Positions 1-13,297 of a DNA stretch of 64,000 bases are shown piece by piece. The stretch's first letter is position 1, and every line of letters begins with the position of its first letter. A program made the translations under genes and the position numbers. Origin of the DNA: Agelas oroides (taxonomy: Eukaryota; Porifera; Demospongiae; Agelasida; Agelasidae); NCBI GenBank assembly GCA_949130485.1, contig OX422183.1:9514636-9578635 (forward strand), in the 5' to 3' direction. The notes beneath the pieces were generated by a model, which ran no database searches, was not told the DNA's origin, and saw only the letters and a program-made list of their open reading frames with translations.

Positions 1-67
1 AGTATGGGTGTTTGGTATGCCAGCATTAACAGCTTCCACTTACCCACATGTCAGTTGCAACATCAAG

Positions 68-256
68 TAATAGTTATATCCCTCCCTGGGGGGTGGTCGT
101 TTTACACATTGGTGTCGGGCTATGCCCGACACCAATGTGCAAGACCACACCCCAGGGAGGGATATAACTATTATATAACCTGTTACCTAGGCAACATCAC
201 TGTACAAGAGAGATATGGGCAACATTCTTAGATGTTGCCTGGGTAACGGGTTATAT
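68..256 (+). mobile_element. Twin-hairpin fold-back MITE, copy 1
   Basis: A 189-bp non-coding element made of two adjacent hairpins. Bases 68-166 fold through a GTCGGGC...GCCCGAC loop with TAATAGTTATATCCCTCCC arms. Bases about 170-256 fold through ATATAACC(T/C)GTTACC arms. The second hairpin has GTTACCTAGGCAAC at 182-195 and GTTGCCTGGGTAAC at 234-247, both matching the RFX X-box consensus. Copies at 7105-7293 and 11259-11448 are nearly identical, so the family was active fairly recently. No target-site duplication is clear, although three copies begin after AAG. Confidence 0.85.
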
Positions 257-2546
257 CTGTTGTTACTACAGAGGGAATGCCAATTAGTTTAAATGTACTG
301 TGTTTAATTAGTTCAGACATGCTGACAGTGATTAAGTTGCTGCAGGCCTGATGACTGACTGTACAAGCTTTTTAGGTTACTACATACCTGCTCATGAACA
401 TCACCACAAGCTCGTGATTGTTGAACGTAACGTTACAGTGAGTATCAGAGCATCTTGGTAGGTGATAGTGTTTATGAAAAATCAATGAACCACATCTCCC
501 TGAAAAAAGGTAGGCCTAAATTTTATCACCCACTGTGCAGGAGGCATTTTGGCCAATACAGGCCTCATTAGCTACACTGGGATGACGGGGAGATAGGGAC
601 TGCTATCTCAAGCACAAAATGCAGTCAGGTGGCTGGCTTTATCCGTGAGGTAGGTAGAAGTTTCTTGAATGTAGCATCTCACTGTGCAGCTGTTCTTTGA
701 GAATCATTGTTATAATACAATAATATATATTTATACGTAATCTTCATGTGTTGTTGATACGCATGCACCTGTGCAAGAAGCACCGGAAGTACAAAAAAGT
801 CTGAGTTCCATTCATCATCCTGATCACGAACTACAGCTGGCTTTGTACCACAGCTGGCTTTGTACCACGCTGTAAGCACTCTCCATACATTATCTATGGC
901 GATTCGGCGTACCCTGACCCCCAGCTGAATCATGTTAGGTGTTCCTATTATGCCAGTTGGCCATTAACTCAATTATGGAAACCTTGCAAATAGAACTTAT
1001 AGGCTATGAATATTAAATTTTTGCCCATGCCTATAGTAGCAATAATATGGCCAGTGCCCATGGCAGCAATACTATAGCATGCCTTTTTTTTTATAGTTGA
1101 TGATGTCACATGGGGCTTGCAAGCACCCACATTGTGATTATTTCACCTGTATACATGTATGTGTAATCTGTATGCCTAATTTTCGTTTTCATGCATATCG
1201 TCCACTGGCTTGTATTATTCATCTGTACTTGTGTAAAGCTTGCTATGAATAATTAATCTTCTTTTGACTGAAACATTAGTTTTGATAACATTTCCTATAG
1301 AAAGTCTACTGTACTTTGGTACTTTGTGAAAACCACATGTGCACCAGCAGCACATGTAACTGAAACACAATTTAGCCATGAAAAGAAGAGAGCAGTCTGC
1401 AATATTTGGGAAGGATTTCTGAGCAGTCCCTCTGTACAATCCCCGCAAATGGGAAAAGCATCCATATATGGTATTTCCCAGCTAGCCTACCCCTGATTCT
1501 CCATATCATGACTTTCTCGTATTAATCATATGATGACCAGGAGGTGTAGCTGGAGTATGAGCACCTACTGTGAATGGGAGCTAACATACTAGCAGGCTGC
1601 TCACAGAACGGAGAGGGTGACAGAGATTCTTCTAGCTCCATAGTTTGAGTTAGTCCTGGATGTGGCCAGCAGACTTCTAAGTATGAATGGAATAGCTGTA
1701 TAAAGCATGCATGTAACTCACCTCTGAGCTGCAAGATTTGTTTACAAACCCTGCTAGCTACATGGAGGTCTGTGTGCTGTGATCTGGTGAAGCCCTAGCT
1801 AGTCAAAACAACATACACGGGTTCACTATGCCCTACATTTTTCCTATGTATGTGTATTTAGGCCAGAGTAGTGGTTTCATGATGTCACATGGAGACCATG
1901 ACAATGTGATTATACTTTTTGTTTACATGCCTTTCCAGTGTTGGTATTATTCATAGCTAAGTTTATTCTAGCGTAGCTTGCTATGAATAATAATATCTTG
2001 GAACATTGTGATAACACTTGCTGTAAGAAGGTCTACTTAGTTTGGTACTATATTTAGGCTATAAAAACCATAGTGGAAAGGTAACCATGCAACAACACAC
2101 TTAATCAAAGCACAATTTGTTTTAACTCTGACCAGCTCATCTAAGGATAATATACCTGACTCTCCCTATTGTGACTTTCTCATTTTATTTATTCCTTCCA
2201 TCACCTCCATTATTCTGTAGCCTAGTTATTCCTATTTCCTGAAAGTATGCCAACATATTACTCACTATTACACCACAGATGTCGAATATATGAAGTCTTT
2301 CTCACTCTTGTTCTAGCATAGCTCTATTCTTTGGCTTGTGCAGATATATACAGCATGCATCTCATTCAACACTGTCAACATGGTATTGTATGTGCAGCTG
2401 CATGCAGTTTATAAAAAGCCCGTATTTTTTACTACAAGTCACATGAGAATCCATATCAGTACTCCAAGTCGCGCAAAAATCCATAGCAGGTACTACAAGT
2501 CACGTGTGTGCATCTGAACGTGCAATGGTTTCGTATGATAAAATCA

Positions 2547-2695
2547 TTATCACCATAGTACCAAGCTATACCAGAAAAAATATCACTCATTTGTTGCCGT
2601 TGGCATTGTTACTCATGATGTGCACTCGTAACAATACAGATGGCAACAAACTCGTGATATTTTCCAGTACAGCTTTGTACTAATGTGATACTTAT
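2547..2695. mobile_element. Fold-back element
   Basis: The left arm runs from ATCACCATAGTACCAAGCT through TTTGTTGCC; the right arm is its imperfect reverse complement ending near TTTGTACTAATGTGAT. Together they form a stem of about 65 bases around a short loop containing ATGATGTGCAC. A related sequence at about 41495-41600 keeps GTTTGTTGCCGCTTGTATTG and GTATAGCTTGGTACTGTGAT, so this is a dispersed family. No coding capacity. Confidence 0.6.
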
Positions 2696-5327
2696 ATATT
2701 CATAGCTTGCATATATTCATACAGCTATACATATATTCATAGTGTGTATTTATGCTGATTATTGTACTTTGGTAGGCAATGAAAGTAGTAGTCTGTAAAC
2801 ACTGGACTGGACTACTGGGTAAGAGGCTAGACTACTGGCCGACTATATAGTAGCTTACTGAACCATGTTACAATAGACTTGGCCCTTTGTTTGTGACTAT
2901 ATGGAATTTCCTGCACAGAAGAGTCATGATCTCTGGAACAACTAGTAAACATATATATCTATACAGAAGCATGGTGCAATTTCATTGGTCCTTACCATGC
3001 ACATTTAGGTAATAGGCCCAAGAAATTTGACTTGGTTCATCAGACCATTTCTTGCTGGAGGCATGGTCTGGGCACAGCACTAGCCCAAAATCATGTTGAA
3101 GCACATCAATGCTAAGTGTATGCCTCGATCCTTCCCAACCCAAGCTTTTTCATTTTTTAAATATTTTATGGGTGGAGGTTCTGGGAACGAGGCCACATGC
3201 TGGCAATGTGTGAGTTGTCAACTCAGGAGGGAATAAGATTCCAACAAACAACAGCTAGTGTATAATCACCACTTGCAGTATCAAAACAAACCTGTGCATT
3301 CACAGGCACTGAGCCCCGACTACCTGTGGTGAGTAGTGAACAAAAAGCGCCTTCATTTAAAACCACTATTTTCGGATACTGCCAAGGTGAGTTCTAGATG
3401 GACAGCTATAGTTGTCTTCTCTTTAGCAAAGCATGGTCCTAAGAATGACTGCAGAAAGCCTGTGCATCAGAAAGTGCAATTTACAATAGGCTGACAGTCT
3501 GATAATTACTTCATTCATATAGCTACTAATCAAACTACTAGTTGCTAGCTCCAATTTGAGTAGGCTGCTCTTTGATGTGTACAGTTAGCTTTTCACACCC
3601 CCTGATAAACATGTGATACATTTACTCATTTTTTGTGTGTTTGTAGTCTCGTCCCAAGACCAAATTTTTTGCATGTGCTCTGCGGCCTTGTCAAAAAATA
3701 TGGTGTGGATACCTTCACTGTTACATTTATACATCATAGCCGGCTTGCAGATTTTTGGGTGCCAAGACTTACACAACTGCACCTACAACTACTGACCACT
3801 GTATGTCAACTGGTCCTAGTTTTCCTACCTATTTTTTAAGTAGACCACAGGGTGCACAAGAAATTTGGTCTGGGGACAACACTAGTGTACTTGACGTGAT
3901 GTTTTGCATCTGGAGTTTGTGATGACACTTATAGTCAGTACAAATAACGTCATCATGCACTGTTGTTTGCATAGTCAGCAAACTATTGTCTTGGGACACA
4001 AATTTGGGGATTGCTAATGAATGTAGCTATAGGTGTTTTCAAAAACAGGCTGGCATGTACATCACTTTCTAATTACTTCCTTTTTTGTAAAGAAGGAAAC
4101 CAGCACATGATTTTAATGTGCCAATTTAGGAGGAAATGATGTGATAGCAGTTAATGGGGGATATTTAATGGCTTTCAAATAGTGAAATTAAAAAAGGCTT
4201 TTAATGGTTTCATTATCAGCAGTTTGCTAGCCTCTGTCTCAGGCCATGTATTAAAAATAGGGGAGCCCTAGGAACAGGATGGTAATGTAAGTCCCATTAC
4301 TTTCTGATCACTTCCTTTTTAGAAACCAGCACATGATATTAATGTGCCAATTTAGGAGGAAATGATGTGTATTTAATGGCTTTCAAATAGTGAATTTAAA
4401 AAATGGCTTTTAATAGTGCCATTAGCAGCAATTTGCTAGCCTCTGTCTCAGGCCTCCCCATTTTACCTTCATTCGCATTGACAACAATAGCGGAAGTGGC
4501 CGCTCCTTCACTTCCATGTAGAAATAGGGGAGGCCTGGGAATGAGGCGAGAAGTTTGCCTGGTTGTACTAATCACATCATCAGTAACTTAAGTCATTCTG
4601 CCTTCAGTTCGTACAAGGCCATGTTTATGTGCATTGTCAGTGGTGGGAATGTGTATGGCACACCAAAAATGGAAAATGAGATTAAAAAAAAAAATGAAGC
4701 CTGAAAAACCTGTAAAATTTGTTAATAACTTCTACCATAACACTCCAATCACATAATAATAATTTGCATGCAGTTGTGGTCATATTGTGTGCCATCATAG
4801 AGTACTTCACCTCATGATTATGTTATTGCAAGCTGAGAACTCAGCAAGTGTGTGGTAATGGTTAGGTACCACTTAGGGATGCAATTGGGTCATGCTTAGA
4901 AATGCAATTACCATTTTAACGTTAACAATATACCTTTCGGTATGGTCCAAATGCATAGTGCTTGCAATAGTGCACATGGGGAACATAGTGTATTCATAGT
5001 GTTGCCAGAAAACTGTTAGTTTCAGCTGTTATTATGGATAAACCGGGGTACAAATCAGCAATTTGTGTAAAAAGAATGTTCATCAATATTGTTACACACT
5101 GCAGTGTACTTGTGAATTTCTAAACTGCACAAGAAATGCTGACATAAACTACTGTAACAGTGATTTGAATATTATTAGCTATAGTGATTGTGCTCAAAGA
5201 CACATGAATAGTTTCTAGGTAAACAGTAGCTACTGGTTATCTAACAATTTAGACTGTTATGTAAACTGTTAGGTGTACTAACATCATTTAGGGTCTAGCA
5301 GGTTTGTTGTTGAACTAAACAGTTAGC

Positions 5328-5750
5328 TAGCCTCGTTCCCAGGCTTTCCCACCGTCCAGTTTTTGATTGCTTGCAGTATGCAAAAACAGAGGCAGAAGGC
5401 CTGGTCCATTTCATCACGTGAATGACGTCAGTGTCCACCTATGTAGACAGAGGGGGGAGGGGTCCCCGGTCACATTTTGCACAAGCGTTTTTCATTTTTT
5501 TACCAGAAGTGGTACGTTTTTCGCTTCACGAATGTTCGAAACTCCAGCACTTGCAGCAGAAACTACAAGATAAGGTCTCAAGCTCGCCTCAAGCTTGTTC
5601 TTTCCATGGGGGACTCCTCCCCCCCCTCTGTCTACCTAGGTGGACACTGACATCATTCACATGATAAAATGGACCAGGCCTTCTGCCTCCGTTTTTGCAT
5701 AATGCAAGCGATCAAAAACTGGACGGTGAGAGGGCCTGGGAACAAGGCTA
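5328..5750. mobile_element. TAGCCTCG-family MITE (423 bp, 9-bp target duplication)
   Basis: Terminal inverted repeats begin TAGCCTCGTTCCCAGGC and end CCTGGGAACAAGGCTA. They are flanked by ACAGTTAGC (5319-5327) and ACAGTTAGG (5751-5759), a 9-bp target duplication with one mismatch. The arms are long and contain TCACGTGAATGACGTCAG at about 5415 (E-box plus CRE-like) and a decayed partner near 5650. No transposase is encoded. The copy at 42966-43385 is of the same subtype. Confidence 0.85.
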
Positions 5751-7104
5751 ACAGTTAGGTGCAACATGGTTCACATATACAATGCACTGTGATGTAGCAC
5801 AGTCATAAGTAGCATGTGAAAATAATGATTGATTGATACCCTGTTGGGATTACGTAGCTAACATCCTCCTATATAGCCCTTCTAGTAGGTGCAACTTGCA
5901 AAAGACCACAATCTTTTGGCTATGGTATGTATCCAAATGATGACTGAAACCATGCTGTTTTTTTTTACTTCATCAACTTCATTACTTCATGTTTAGCTTC
6001 CTGCTTACTGTTATGACGCTGTTTTCATGGCTCATATTTTTGCATTATGAAAACATTTTTATGCAAGGTAAACTTTCAGGGTCAATAGGTCATTGCTGAT
6101 AATGCCATTGGGGTGAGCCTGAGCGAAGCCCACCTACACTAGTGAGCTGAATGGTGGATATTTCATACATTGTATATATTACTGTTGTACATATTCCGTA
6201 TGTCTGTTTAGACTGTGCTTTAATGCTACCGTGCGCTCCATGTGGACAATAAGTAACATTTTCACTCTGCAAACTACTGTCCATCACAAGCAGTGTGGGC
6301 AAAGACAGCAAGGAGAGATGCTTGGGAGTACACCTGTCTATAAGCCACAAGAGTACATTAGGGATGAACCCAACACTTATATGACTGTCATGTGTCTAAT
6401 TGTATCATAGTGTAGTATTGTTTCACTTGTGATGTCACACATCCTCTAAAATTATATTTAAGGTGTTGTGTGATAGTGCACATGTTCTTTTTTTTTTCTT
6501 CTTCATTTCTCTTTGATTATAGATGTAGATGTTATCACCTGACCAGGCAAATTCAGCTGTAATATACCACTGTCTCCAGCTTTGCACATGCAAGCAAGGG
6601 AGGGGGGACTTCAAGGTTGGGATCCCTAGCCTCGAACCCATTCTGGATTTTGTCTCGCACCTTTTGAACCTAGGCTTTCTGTTCTAGAATTTGTCTCACA
6701 GAAAATCCAAAGCTGCAAGACAGAATCCAGAATGAAAGCCTGGATTTGAGGGTAGAAGATACTGTCATGTGCTGTGCCCATGAACCACTTCAAGTAAAAA
6801 AGGGCCTTTCAGATCTTTTGTCAAAAACTGCCTCCTTTGTTCTACCCTTTGTCAACTTGACATCATTGCATGTGACCCTCTGTATTTGCATACTGCAGGG
6901 AGCAAAGACCTGACCTATTGCTGTCTATTAATTGCTTGAGAAATATTCGTATTGTCTGCTCACTGTTCGAGTCTATTGTGGAACCACATTGTCCTTCACA
7001 ATACATGCACATTACACATTCATCTGTGTCATGATATAGTAGGCATGATCAAGCACCCTTGAAATTTGGCTTTGTACCATTAATTTAAAAGGTTTGTGCT
7101 TAAG

Positions 7105-7293
7105 TAATAGTTAAATCCCTCCCTGGGGGGTGGTCGTTTTACACATTGGTGTCGGGCGTAGCCCGACACCAATATGCAAGACCACACCCCAGGGAGGGAT
7201 TTAACTATTATATAACCTGTTACCTAGGCAACATCACTGTACAAGAGAGATATGAGCAACATTCTTATATGTTGCCTAGGTAACGGGTTATAT
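7105..7293 (+). mobile_element. Twin-hairpin fold-back MITE, copy 2
   Basis: Same 189-bp two-hairpin structure as 68-256, differing at only a few positions (TTAAATCCC for TTATATCCC, and GTAGCCC in the loop). Both X-box-like arms of the second hairpin are kept. Inserted in otherwise featureless sequence. Confidence 0.85.
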
Positions 7294-10200
7294 GTAAACT
7301 TTTGTCAGAATTTGCAGAATTAACCATTTACCTAGGGATTTCTTCAATGACATTTTCCAAATTAGCCCTTTAACTACTAATGCCTTTTTTTGAAGTCAGT
7401 CAGCAAATTTCACATGTAGGTTCTGCACTAAAAACTAACTGTGTTGTACATAATTTAATGATCAATGGGCACACCCATGGTATGTAACCACTGTACTGTC
7501 TTTTTTCCCTCCTGTGCAAATACGGCTATAGGGTACCATTGATTTTACAATTTTTGCAAAATCTACAGAAGATAAGATGATTCTTAGCAACACTCATGAT
7601 CTAAGCATACATTTCTATCACATGCACACTAGCCTAAACACACCCACCTCCCCCTGGAAAGGGTGTCACCCAAAGGGCGACAGCAGATGGCAGTAGTAGC
7701 TGAAAGTACCTGTTGGTGAAGTTTCAAGTGCTAAATCCCAGTAGTCCAAAATACATGCAGTGGCTTCTAGGGTAAGTGGTAAATAGGTTATGTAAATGTG
7801 TGTAAACATTTTTAATGGTCCATTAAGCACTACATGTAAGTCATAAACAAATCTACCAGAAAATATTCTTTGAAGATTGGTGCAAGTGAGCATGCCATGT
7901 GCCATGAAGCCATAATATGAATCCAGATTATGTGGAATATACAAACTTTAACACATGACATAGGCTTGCATAAATGGGTGTGGTACATAAACAGCAATTT
8001 GGGGGTCTTGGGAAGCAATGTACTATCTTTGTCATAAGCATATATAGTTAAGGGTACCTTCTAATGCATATTGGGGGTGTATACTACTAAATGCTTGAAA
8101 GCCTCTGGTTTTGAAGGGGTATCCACCTTCTTTTATTTGGTATACTCTGATTCCATTGTTGGATTAGGTGGGTGTATCTTTCTCTTTACGTAATTGAGGT
8201 ATTGAAAGCTAGTCTACATGAGCATTATCAATCTGTCCTTATATCTCTATAGTTTGTGTATCCATGGCAACCAAGCATGGGGTTACAATACCCGAAGACG
8301 CATGAGATGTGGTCCACTAAACCCTGAAAAGTTCATGATAATTAAAGTGTATGGGTCTTTTTGTTTATGTGCAGTTGAGGCTGGTTGGTGGTGGGCCTGT
8401 GTACACTATTGTTTTGATAGCACTTCTTCCTAAAGAGATAAACTTCTGTCCTTAAGCTTCCTGGCATGTGCTTAAAAGATGTGAGTGTATCCATGGCAAC
8501 CTAGACATGCTGTCACAACACTTAATTGTTCAGAGTACAGAAGGTCATCTGTACCCTCGAACCCAGGCTTTCCGTTCCAGATTTTGTCTCACAGCTTTTC
8601 TCCAAAGCTGCGAGACAAAATCCGGAGCGGAAAGCCTGGGTTAGTGGCTAGGTCATCTATCTGTGCATAGATCTATGGCTGCTGGCCAATAGTTAATTGT
8701 GTGTTATAAAACTTAGCTGACAGTTCATAACAGAGTTCTTACTATACAGACAGTGTGCTGCAATCAGCAGTACTCTGTATAAACACTGTAGTAGCTTGGT
8801 GGCTTCCTTGCCAGCTTCCTTGTTGAGATATATACAATGGCTGTAACCCTACACTGTGATAGAAGTAGGATGTGGTATATATGGGCCAGGGTCCTGCAAC
8901 TGCATGTAAGTGTATCCATGGCAACCTACACATCACAACATTAGCTTACTTGTTCAGTGTACAGAAGGTCATCTGTGCATAAAATCTACAGCAACAAGGT
9001 AGATATTGCTGGCCAGTATGTAGTTAATTGTGTGTTATTAAGACTTGGCTGGTAGTTCATAACAACAAGTGTTCATAAGAGAGTCCTTTACTAGACAACA
9101 ATCAGCAGTGTATGAACACTAGTAGCTTGGTGGCTGTTTTGCACAGCTTCATAGCTGTGATAGCAAGACAGGAAAGGGTGATGTAAGTAAGTGGGACAGC
9201 TTGTTGCCTCCAAACTGTAGAAACTGACTTTGAGGAGAACATAATATTATAGAACCAATGTGTATTGTCTGTGCAGGATGAAGTGCATTGGAATATTGAA
9301 GTGGTCCTATGACTTGCAGTACATGCAGCCGATGAATAGCATTTGTAGAATTCTTTATCATTAATGATTTGCTGTATATCTTAATAAAGGGTTCATGTTC
9401 AAGTAAACAGCTTTTGCATGACATTGTTCAATAGCACTCATGTTTCGTATGCATTTCTAAGGTTTCTTAAGTAAGTGTAAACGAACAGCACATGACGTAG
9501 ATTGATGTAAAGTGCATTGCTAATAATCCATGTGATCAGTGGATTAAGCACTTGTATTAACATTCTGATTACGATACTTAAGAATATGGAGTGTATTGAA
9601 GGGAAAAATGATGAGATGCAGTGCTCTACATTGTCATGTAGCTGCCATTAAACCACACAACTGTGCAAGAAATGCTGAATTCAAAATGGCTCTCTAACCC
9701 ACTCCTCACATCAGTAATGTACACATATGACGTGGGTACATTGACGTAATGTGTAAACAGCAATTTAGGGGGTCCAAGAAAGTATCATTTATCTTGGTCA
9801 TGAAAATAATTTAGAATACACTTGTGGGTGTATGTAGCCTCTATTCCCAGGCCACCCCAGGTGCACCTTTGAACTTGGGCGTGGATAGCAAGTATTCAGA
9901 TTGTGGGGATATTTTGTTCTTATATGTCCCAATGGTGTATTGAAAGTCTGTGCATTATCATGATGTACTTATGTGTTTAGCTGTGTATCCATGGCAACCA
10001 AGATGTGCTGCCATAGTACTGTGTGTATATAGGGAAGACCCATGTGTATGATCTTGAAATCTCATTGGTCCTTATCACATTTTGGGAATATAGAGGCACT
10101 AATTGATACCTGGACACTTAATAAATGTTGTGCTCTTGTTACGCATACAGGGATCCAGCAGACACAAGGAAGTATAGAAATTAGTGGGCTAATGTTTGAT

Positions 10201-11258
10201 GATCAACATAACTAGGTGAATGTAGAACATTGTGGGGCAAGCGTGAGCAAGCAATACACTACTTTACTATTAGTGACTTATATATCAAAGGCTTTTCATT
10301 GAAGTGTCAGAGCTCAGTGACTAATCAAATTACTGATGATGACAATTGACATCATTGAGGGTTGTACTATGCTAACACAGTTATGTTGCTGTGGTAGTTG
10401 TAGTGCTCCGTCAGGCTATAATTAAACTTGTGTACTCATGCTATAATTACATAAGCTTGTGCCCTCAGACTATAATTAAAGTTGTATTACAATGTATAAC
10501 AATAAACTTGTGTATGTACTCAGACTAGAAGGTTGTATTTTATTTTGTGGCTATTTAGACCTTGATCTCTATTTTCATTAATGTTTCATTTTATTTTTCC
10601 AGTTTCCATTTGCTGTTATAATTACATGCTATGCCTCCATGCCTTGCATTGGTAGCATTTTCTTGGATGAGTGCACAACATAATTATTTCCTCTAAAGAT
10701 GATTTCTGATGTAGTGAAAGTGCACAGTTTTGAGTAAACTTTACTTTTGCAAACTTAGTGAGTAGTAGACAAAAAACAAGAGCACATGATGAAAATGACA
10801 TCATTGTGCACTCTTGCAAAAGATTATGCATACTGTTATTGTTGCTATGCATGTATAGAGATATGGACAACACATGTAGATGTAACCAGTTTAGGATGAC
10901 TCCTGTGTGTACCATATGCTTTAAACAGACTATATTTGTCTCGCTGTCATTCAACCATAACTGATATGATGTTTGCTGCTGTTCATGACAGTGCCAAATA
11001 GGAGTGTTAGTTACCATGTAATGTGTACAGAGCTCCATGGGTATACCCGTTGTTGTTATGTATAAGAACATTTGACTTGCTCACAATGCTCAACACCCTA
11101 GTACCTTGCCTTATGGCTGCCTGCTTCACAGCTATATAACTGACCTTAGCTATGTGAATGATGGTCATAGCCATTACACTCTTACAAGTGCCTATCTCAA
11201 AACTACTACACCTGTGAGGCACTACAACATTAGGGACTCAGTGGATATAAGTATTGTG
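7294..11258. other. Gene-free stretch of diverged local repeats
   Basis: No gene is supported. The stretch is built from diverged copies of a unit containing GTATCCATGGCAAC (8258, 8487, 8912, 9985). Bases about 8485-8790 and 8905-9135 are a tandem duplication. The 149-codon open frame on the minus strand at 10622-11071 has no recognisable domain, low-complexity composition and no plausible splice context, so it is not called. Confidence 0.55.
8552..8650. mobile_element. Short TAGCCTCG-family MITE inside a tandem duplication
   Basis: A 99-bp palindromic insertion beginning TACCCTCGAACCCAGGC and ending GCCTGGGTTAGTGGCTA, flanked by GGTCATCTG (8543-8551) and GGTCATCTA (8651-8659). The neighbouring duplicate at about 8905-9135 has an uninterrupted AGAAGGTCATCTGTGCAT at the same place. 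That is an empty site, so this is a real insertion that came after the duplication. Confidence 0.85.
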
Positions 11259-11448
11259 ATATAACCCGTTACCCAGGCAACATCTAAGAATGTTGCCCAT
11301 ATCTCTCTTGTACAGTGATGTTGCCTAGGTAACAGGTTATATAATAGTTATATCCCTCCCTGGGGTGTGGTCTTGCACATTGGTGTCGGGCTACGCCCGA
11401 CACCAATGTGTAAAACGACCACCCCCCAGGGAGGGATATAACTATTAC
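11259..11448 (-). mobile_element. Twin-hairpin fold-back MITE, copy 3
   Basis: Reverse-orientation copy of the 189-bp element at 68-256, nearly identical over its full length. Both hairpins and both X-box-like palindromes are intact. Confidence 0.85.
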
Positions 11449-12386
11449 TTGCAGGTGCATATGACCCAATTGAATATTAGACACATAGCAATTAGCCTTG
11501 TCCAAGAGCACATAAGAACAGGCGGCTTGAGTAAGAGCGTGTAAAATTTGAGACAAGTTGCCAGTACTAAAAATAGTAACACATACTACACACGTAAGTC
11601 ATTGTTGCTACAGCATGTGACCAAATGTTCTATTTTTAGTACACTTTCAACCGGACTACAGCCTTCTGTTGGAGTTACACGTTGTAATGCACTCTTGCCT
11701 TGTCCCATGCAGACGTTCACTGCCTCTATTCCTTGATTGCTTATATCTGTGTACTGGGGAGCACATCTCATAGGCTTGCGTTTTGTGTACTTATGCTACA
11801 TGCAAAAAATTGCATGATAGAAATATAGAGGGGAGAGGCCTGAAAGATTCAGTCACATGCAGTGACATTAGCTAATATTACGAGATAGACACATGGCTGA
11901 CAAAGGATCTCAAGGTCTTTTCTTGTAATGTCTGTCCAATAGCTGGAACAGATACAGCTCTTGTGACATAGTATGTACCACCTTAGTAAAAAAAAAGTTT
12001 AGGGTGCCTCCTAATACAAATTGAGGATGTATACTCCCAGACCACCCCCAAATTCCTCTGACCCTGCACTCCTTGTAATATTTTAGTTCCCTAGTACCTG
12101 CAGAGGAGGTTGAACTTTACTAATTAAAATGGCTGAGGTCATTACTAATTGTTTCTTTATTGAGAGGGATCTCATATTTCAAATCAAGATTGAAAGCTTG
12201 GTCCAGTCATACCAAAAGCTAAAGAAGTTTTATCTGTGCAATATCCAAGATCAATTAGTGATGACCCCAGTTGTTTTAATTACCAAAGGTCAACCATGTC
12301 CTACAGTACTCAGATTGTCTTGGTAGTATGGGTATCTTCTGTGGTTGCTTAATAATTATCAGATGAACTTATATATATATATATAT

Positions 12387-12525
12387 ATATAACCCGTTAC
12401 CCAGGCAACATCTAAGAATGTTGCCCATATCTCTCTTGTACAGTGATGTTGCCTAGGTAACAGGTTATATAATAGTTATATCCCTCCCTGGGGTGTGGTC
12501 TTGCACATTGGTAATATAACTATTA
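12387..12525 (-). mobile_element. Twin-hairpin MITE, copy 4, internally deleted
   Basis: The X-box-bearing hairpin is complete, but the large hairpin has lost its loop and most of the second arm: sequence jumps from GCACATTGGT to AATATAACTATTAC. It abuts a TA dinucleotide run at about 12369-12389, which may have been the target. Confidence 0.8.
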
Positions 12526-13024
12526 CATATGGTGATGTATCCATAGCAACAAGACACTACCTGTAGAGAAGACCCAATATATGGGTAGTAAGTGGGCAGT
12601 GAAGGTACATTTGTGGTGTGCACCTACACAGGAAGGCTTCTTGTTAAGTACCAGACCTCAATTTCATGACTGATGCATGGCCTGTTTGTCCTAGTAAACT
12701 GTCATAGCCAGCAGATGGCACCAGAGCCCTCAGAATTAAGGAACGTTCTAACAGGATGCCACATGACTCATATAGAGATTCAGTGCATACATAAATATTG
12801 TTGCAGAATATATAGTAGGTGCATATGAAACAAATTAGATATTTTAGACACATAGCAGTATTAGATTAGCCTCAATCCCAGGTCTTCACTGCCTCCAGAT
12901 TACTTGCACATACAACTTCAGTGAAGACATACCATGCTGTTTCATAGTATAGTTATGGAACAAAGTGACCCTGAGGGTGAGATGTTATTTAACAGTTTTC
13001 AGTAAAGGGGTATCATGTTTGGTT
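12526..13024. other. No gene recognised
   Basis: AT-rich sequence with a degenerate GTATCCATAGCAAC motif (12537-12550). No coding or repeat structure that can be supported. Confidence 0.4.
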
Positions 13025-13297
13025 TCACGTATCCTGCTTAGGCATGCATGGTTTGCATGGCAGCCTTGGGAGAAGAGTACACACATGTGTCATGTCTGTG
13101 GGTAGCTCACTGTTTGCCACAGGGGGTGCCACCATCTTCATGAAGGGGGTCCACAGAGAGGTGAGCCACTGTTCCAAAGCGTTTACGTCAGACAACTCCA
13201 CTGGTGTATCTTCAAGGTCCAGCTTGTTGGCTTTGGCCTGAGCAGGCACTCTCCCTCGTCTCAGGGCATAATCACATTTTACATATCCATACTTTGT
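13025..13297 (-). CDS. Possible terminal exon of an unrecognised protein
   Basis: A 91-codon open stretch that starts exactly after a TTATAG splice acceptor in phase 0, beginning TKYGYVKCDYALRRGRV, and runs to a stop at 13025-13027. Composition is protein-like (KANKLDLEDTPVELSDV, WLTSLWTPFMKMV), not low-complexity. The family is not recognised and no upstream exon was identified on the minus strand above 13.3 kb. It could equally be a fragment of a decayed retroelement or a retro-pseudogene. Confidence 0.35.
   Translation of the reverse strand, partial: TKYGYVKCDYALRRGRVPAQAKANKLDLEDTPVELSDVNALEQWLTSLWTPFMKMVAPPVANSELPTDMTHVCTLLPRLPCKPCMPKQDT

Larger units (their letters stand above)
257..7104. 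other. Gene-free stretch with local duplications and decayed repeats
   Basis: No open frame here has a recognisable domain or usable splice sites. Two diverged direct copies lie at about 1093-1400 and 1865-2120, sharing a GATGTCACATGG start and GCTTGCTATGAATAAT. A fold-back element sits at 2547-2695. A tandem duplication at about 4064-4260 and 4295-4545 carries a decayed TAGCCTC-family MITE in each copy. A full MITE occupies 5328-5750. Bases 6627-6757 hold another decayed inverted-repeat copy. Confidence 0.6.

Noticed and set aside
10622-11071. 149-codon minus-strand open frame
   Set aside because: No domain, His/Met/Cys-rich chance-like composition, overlapped by an open frame on the other strand, no splice context.
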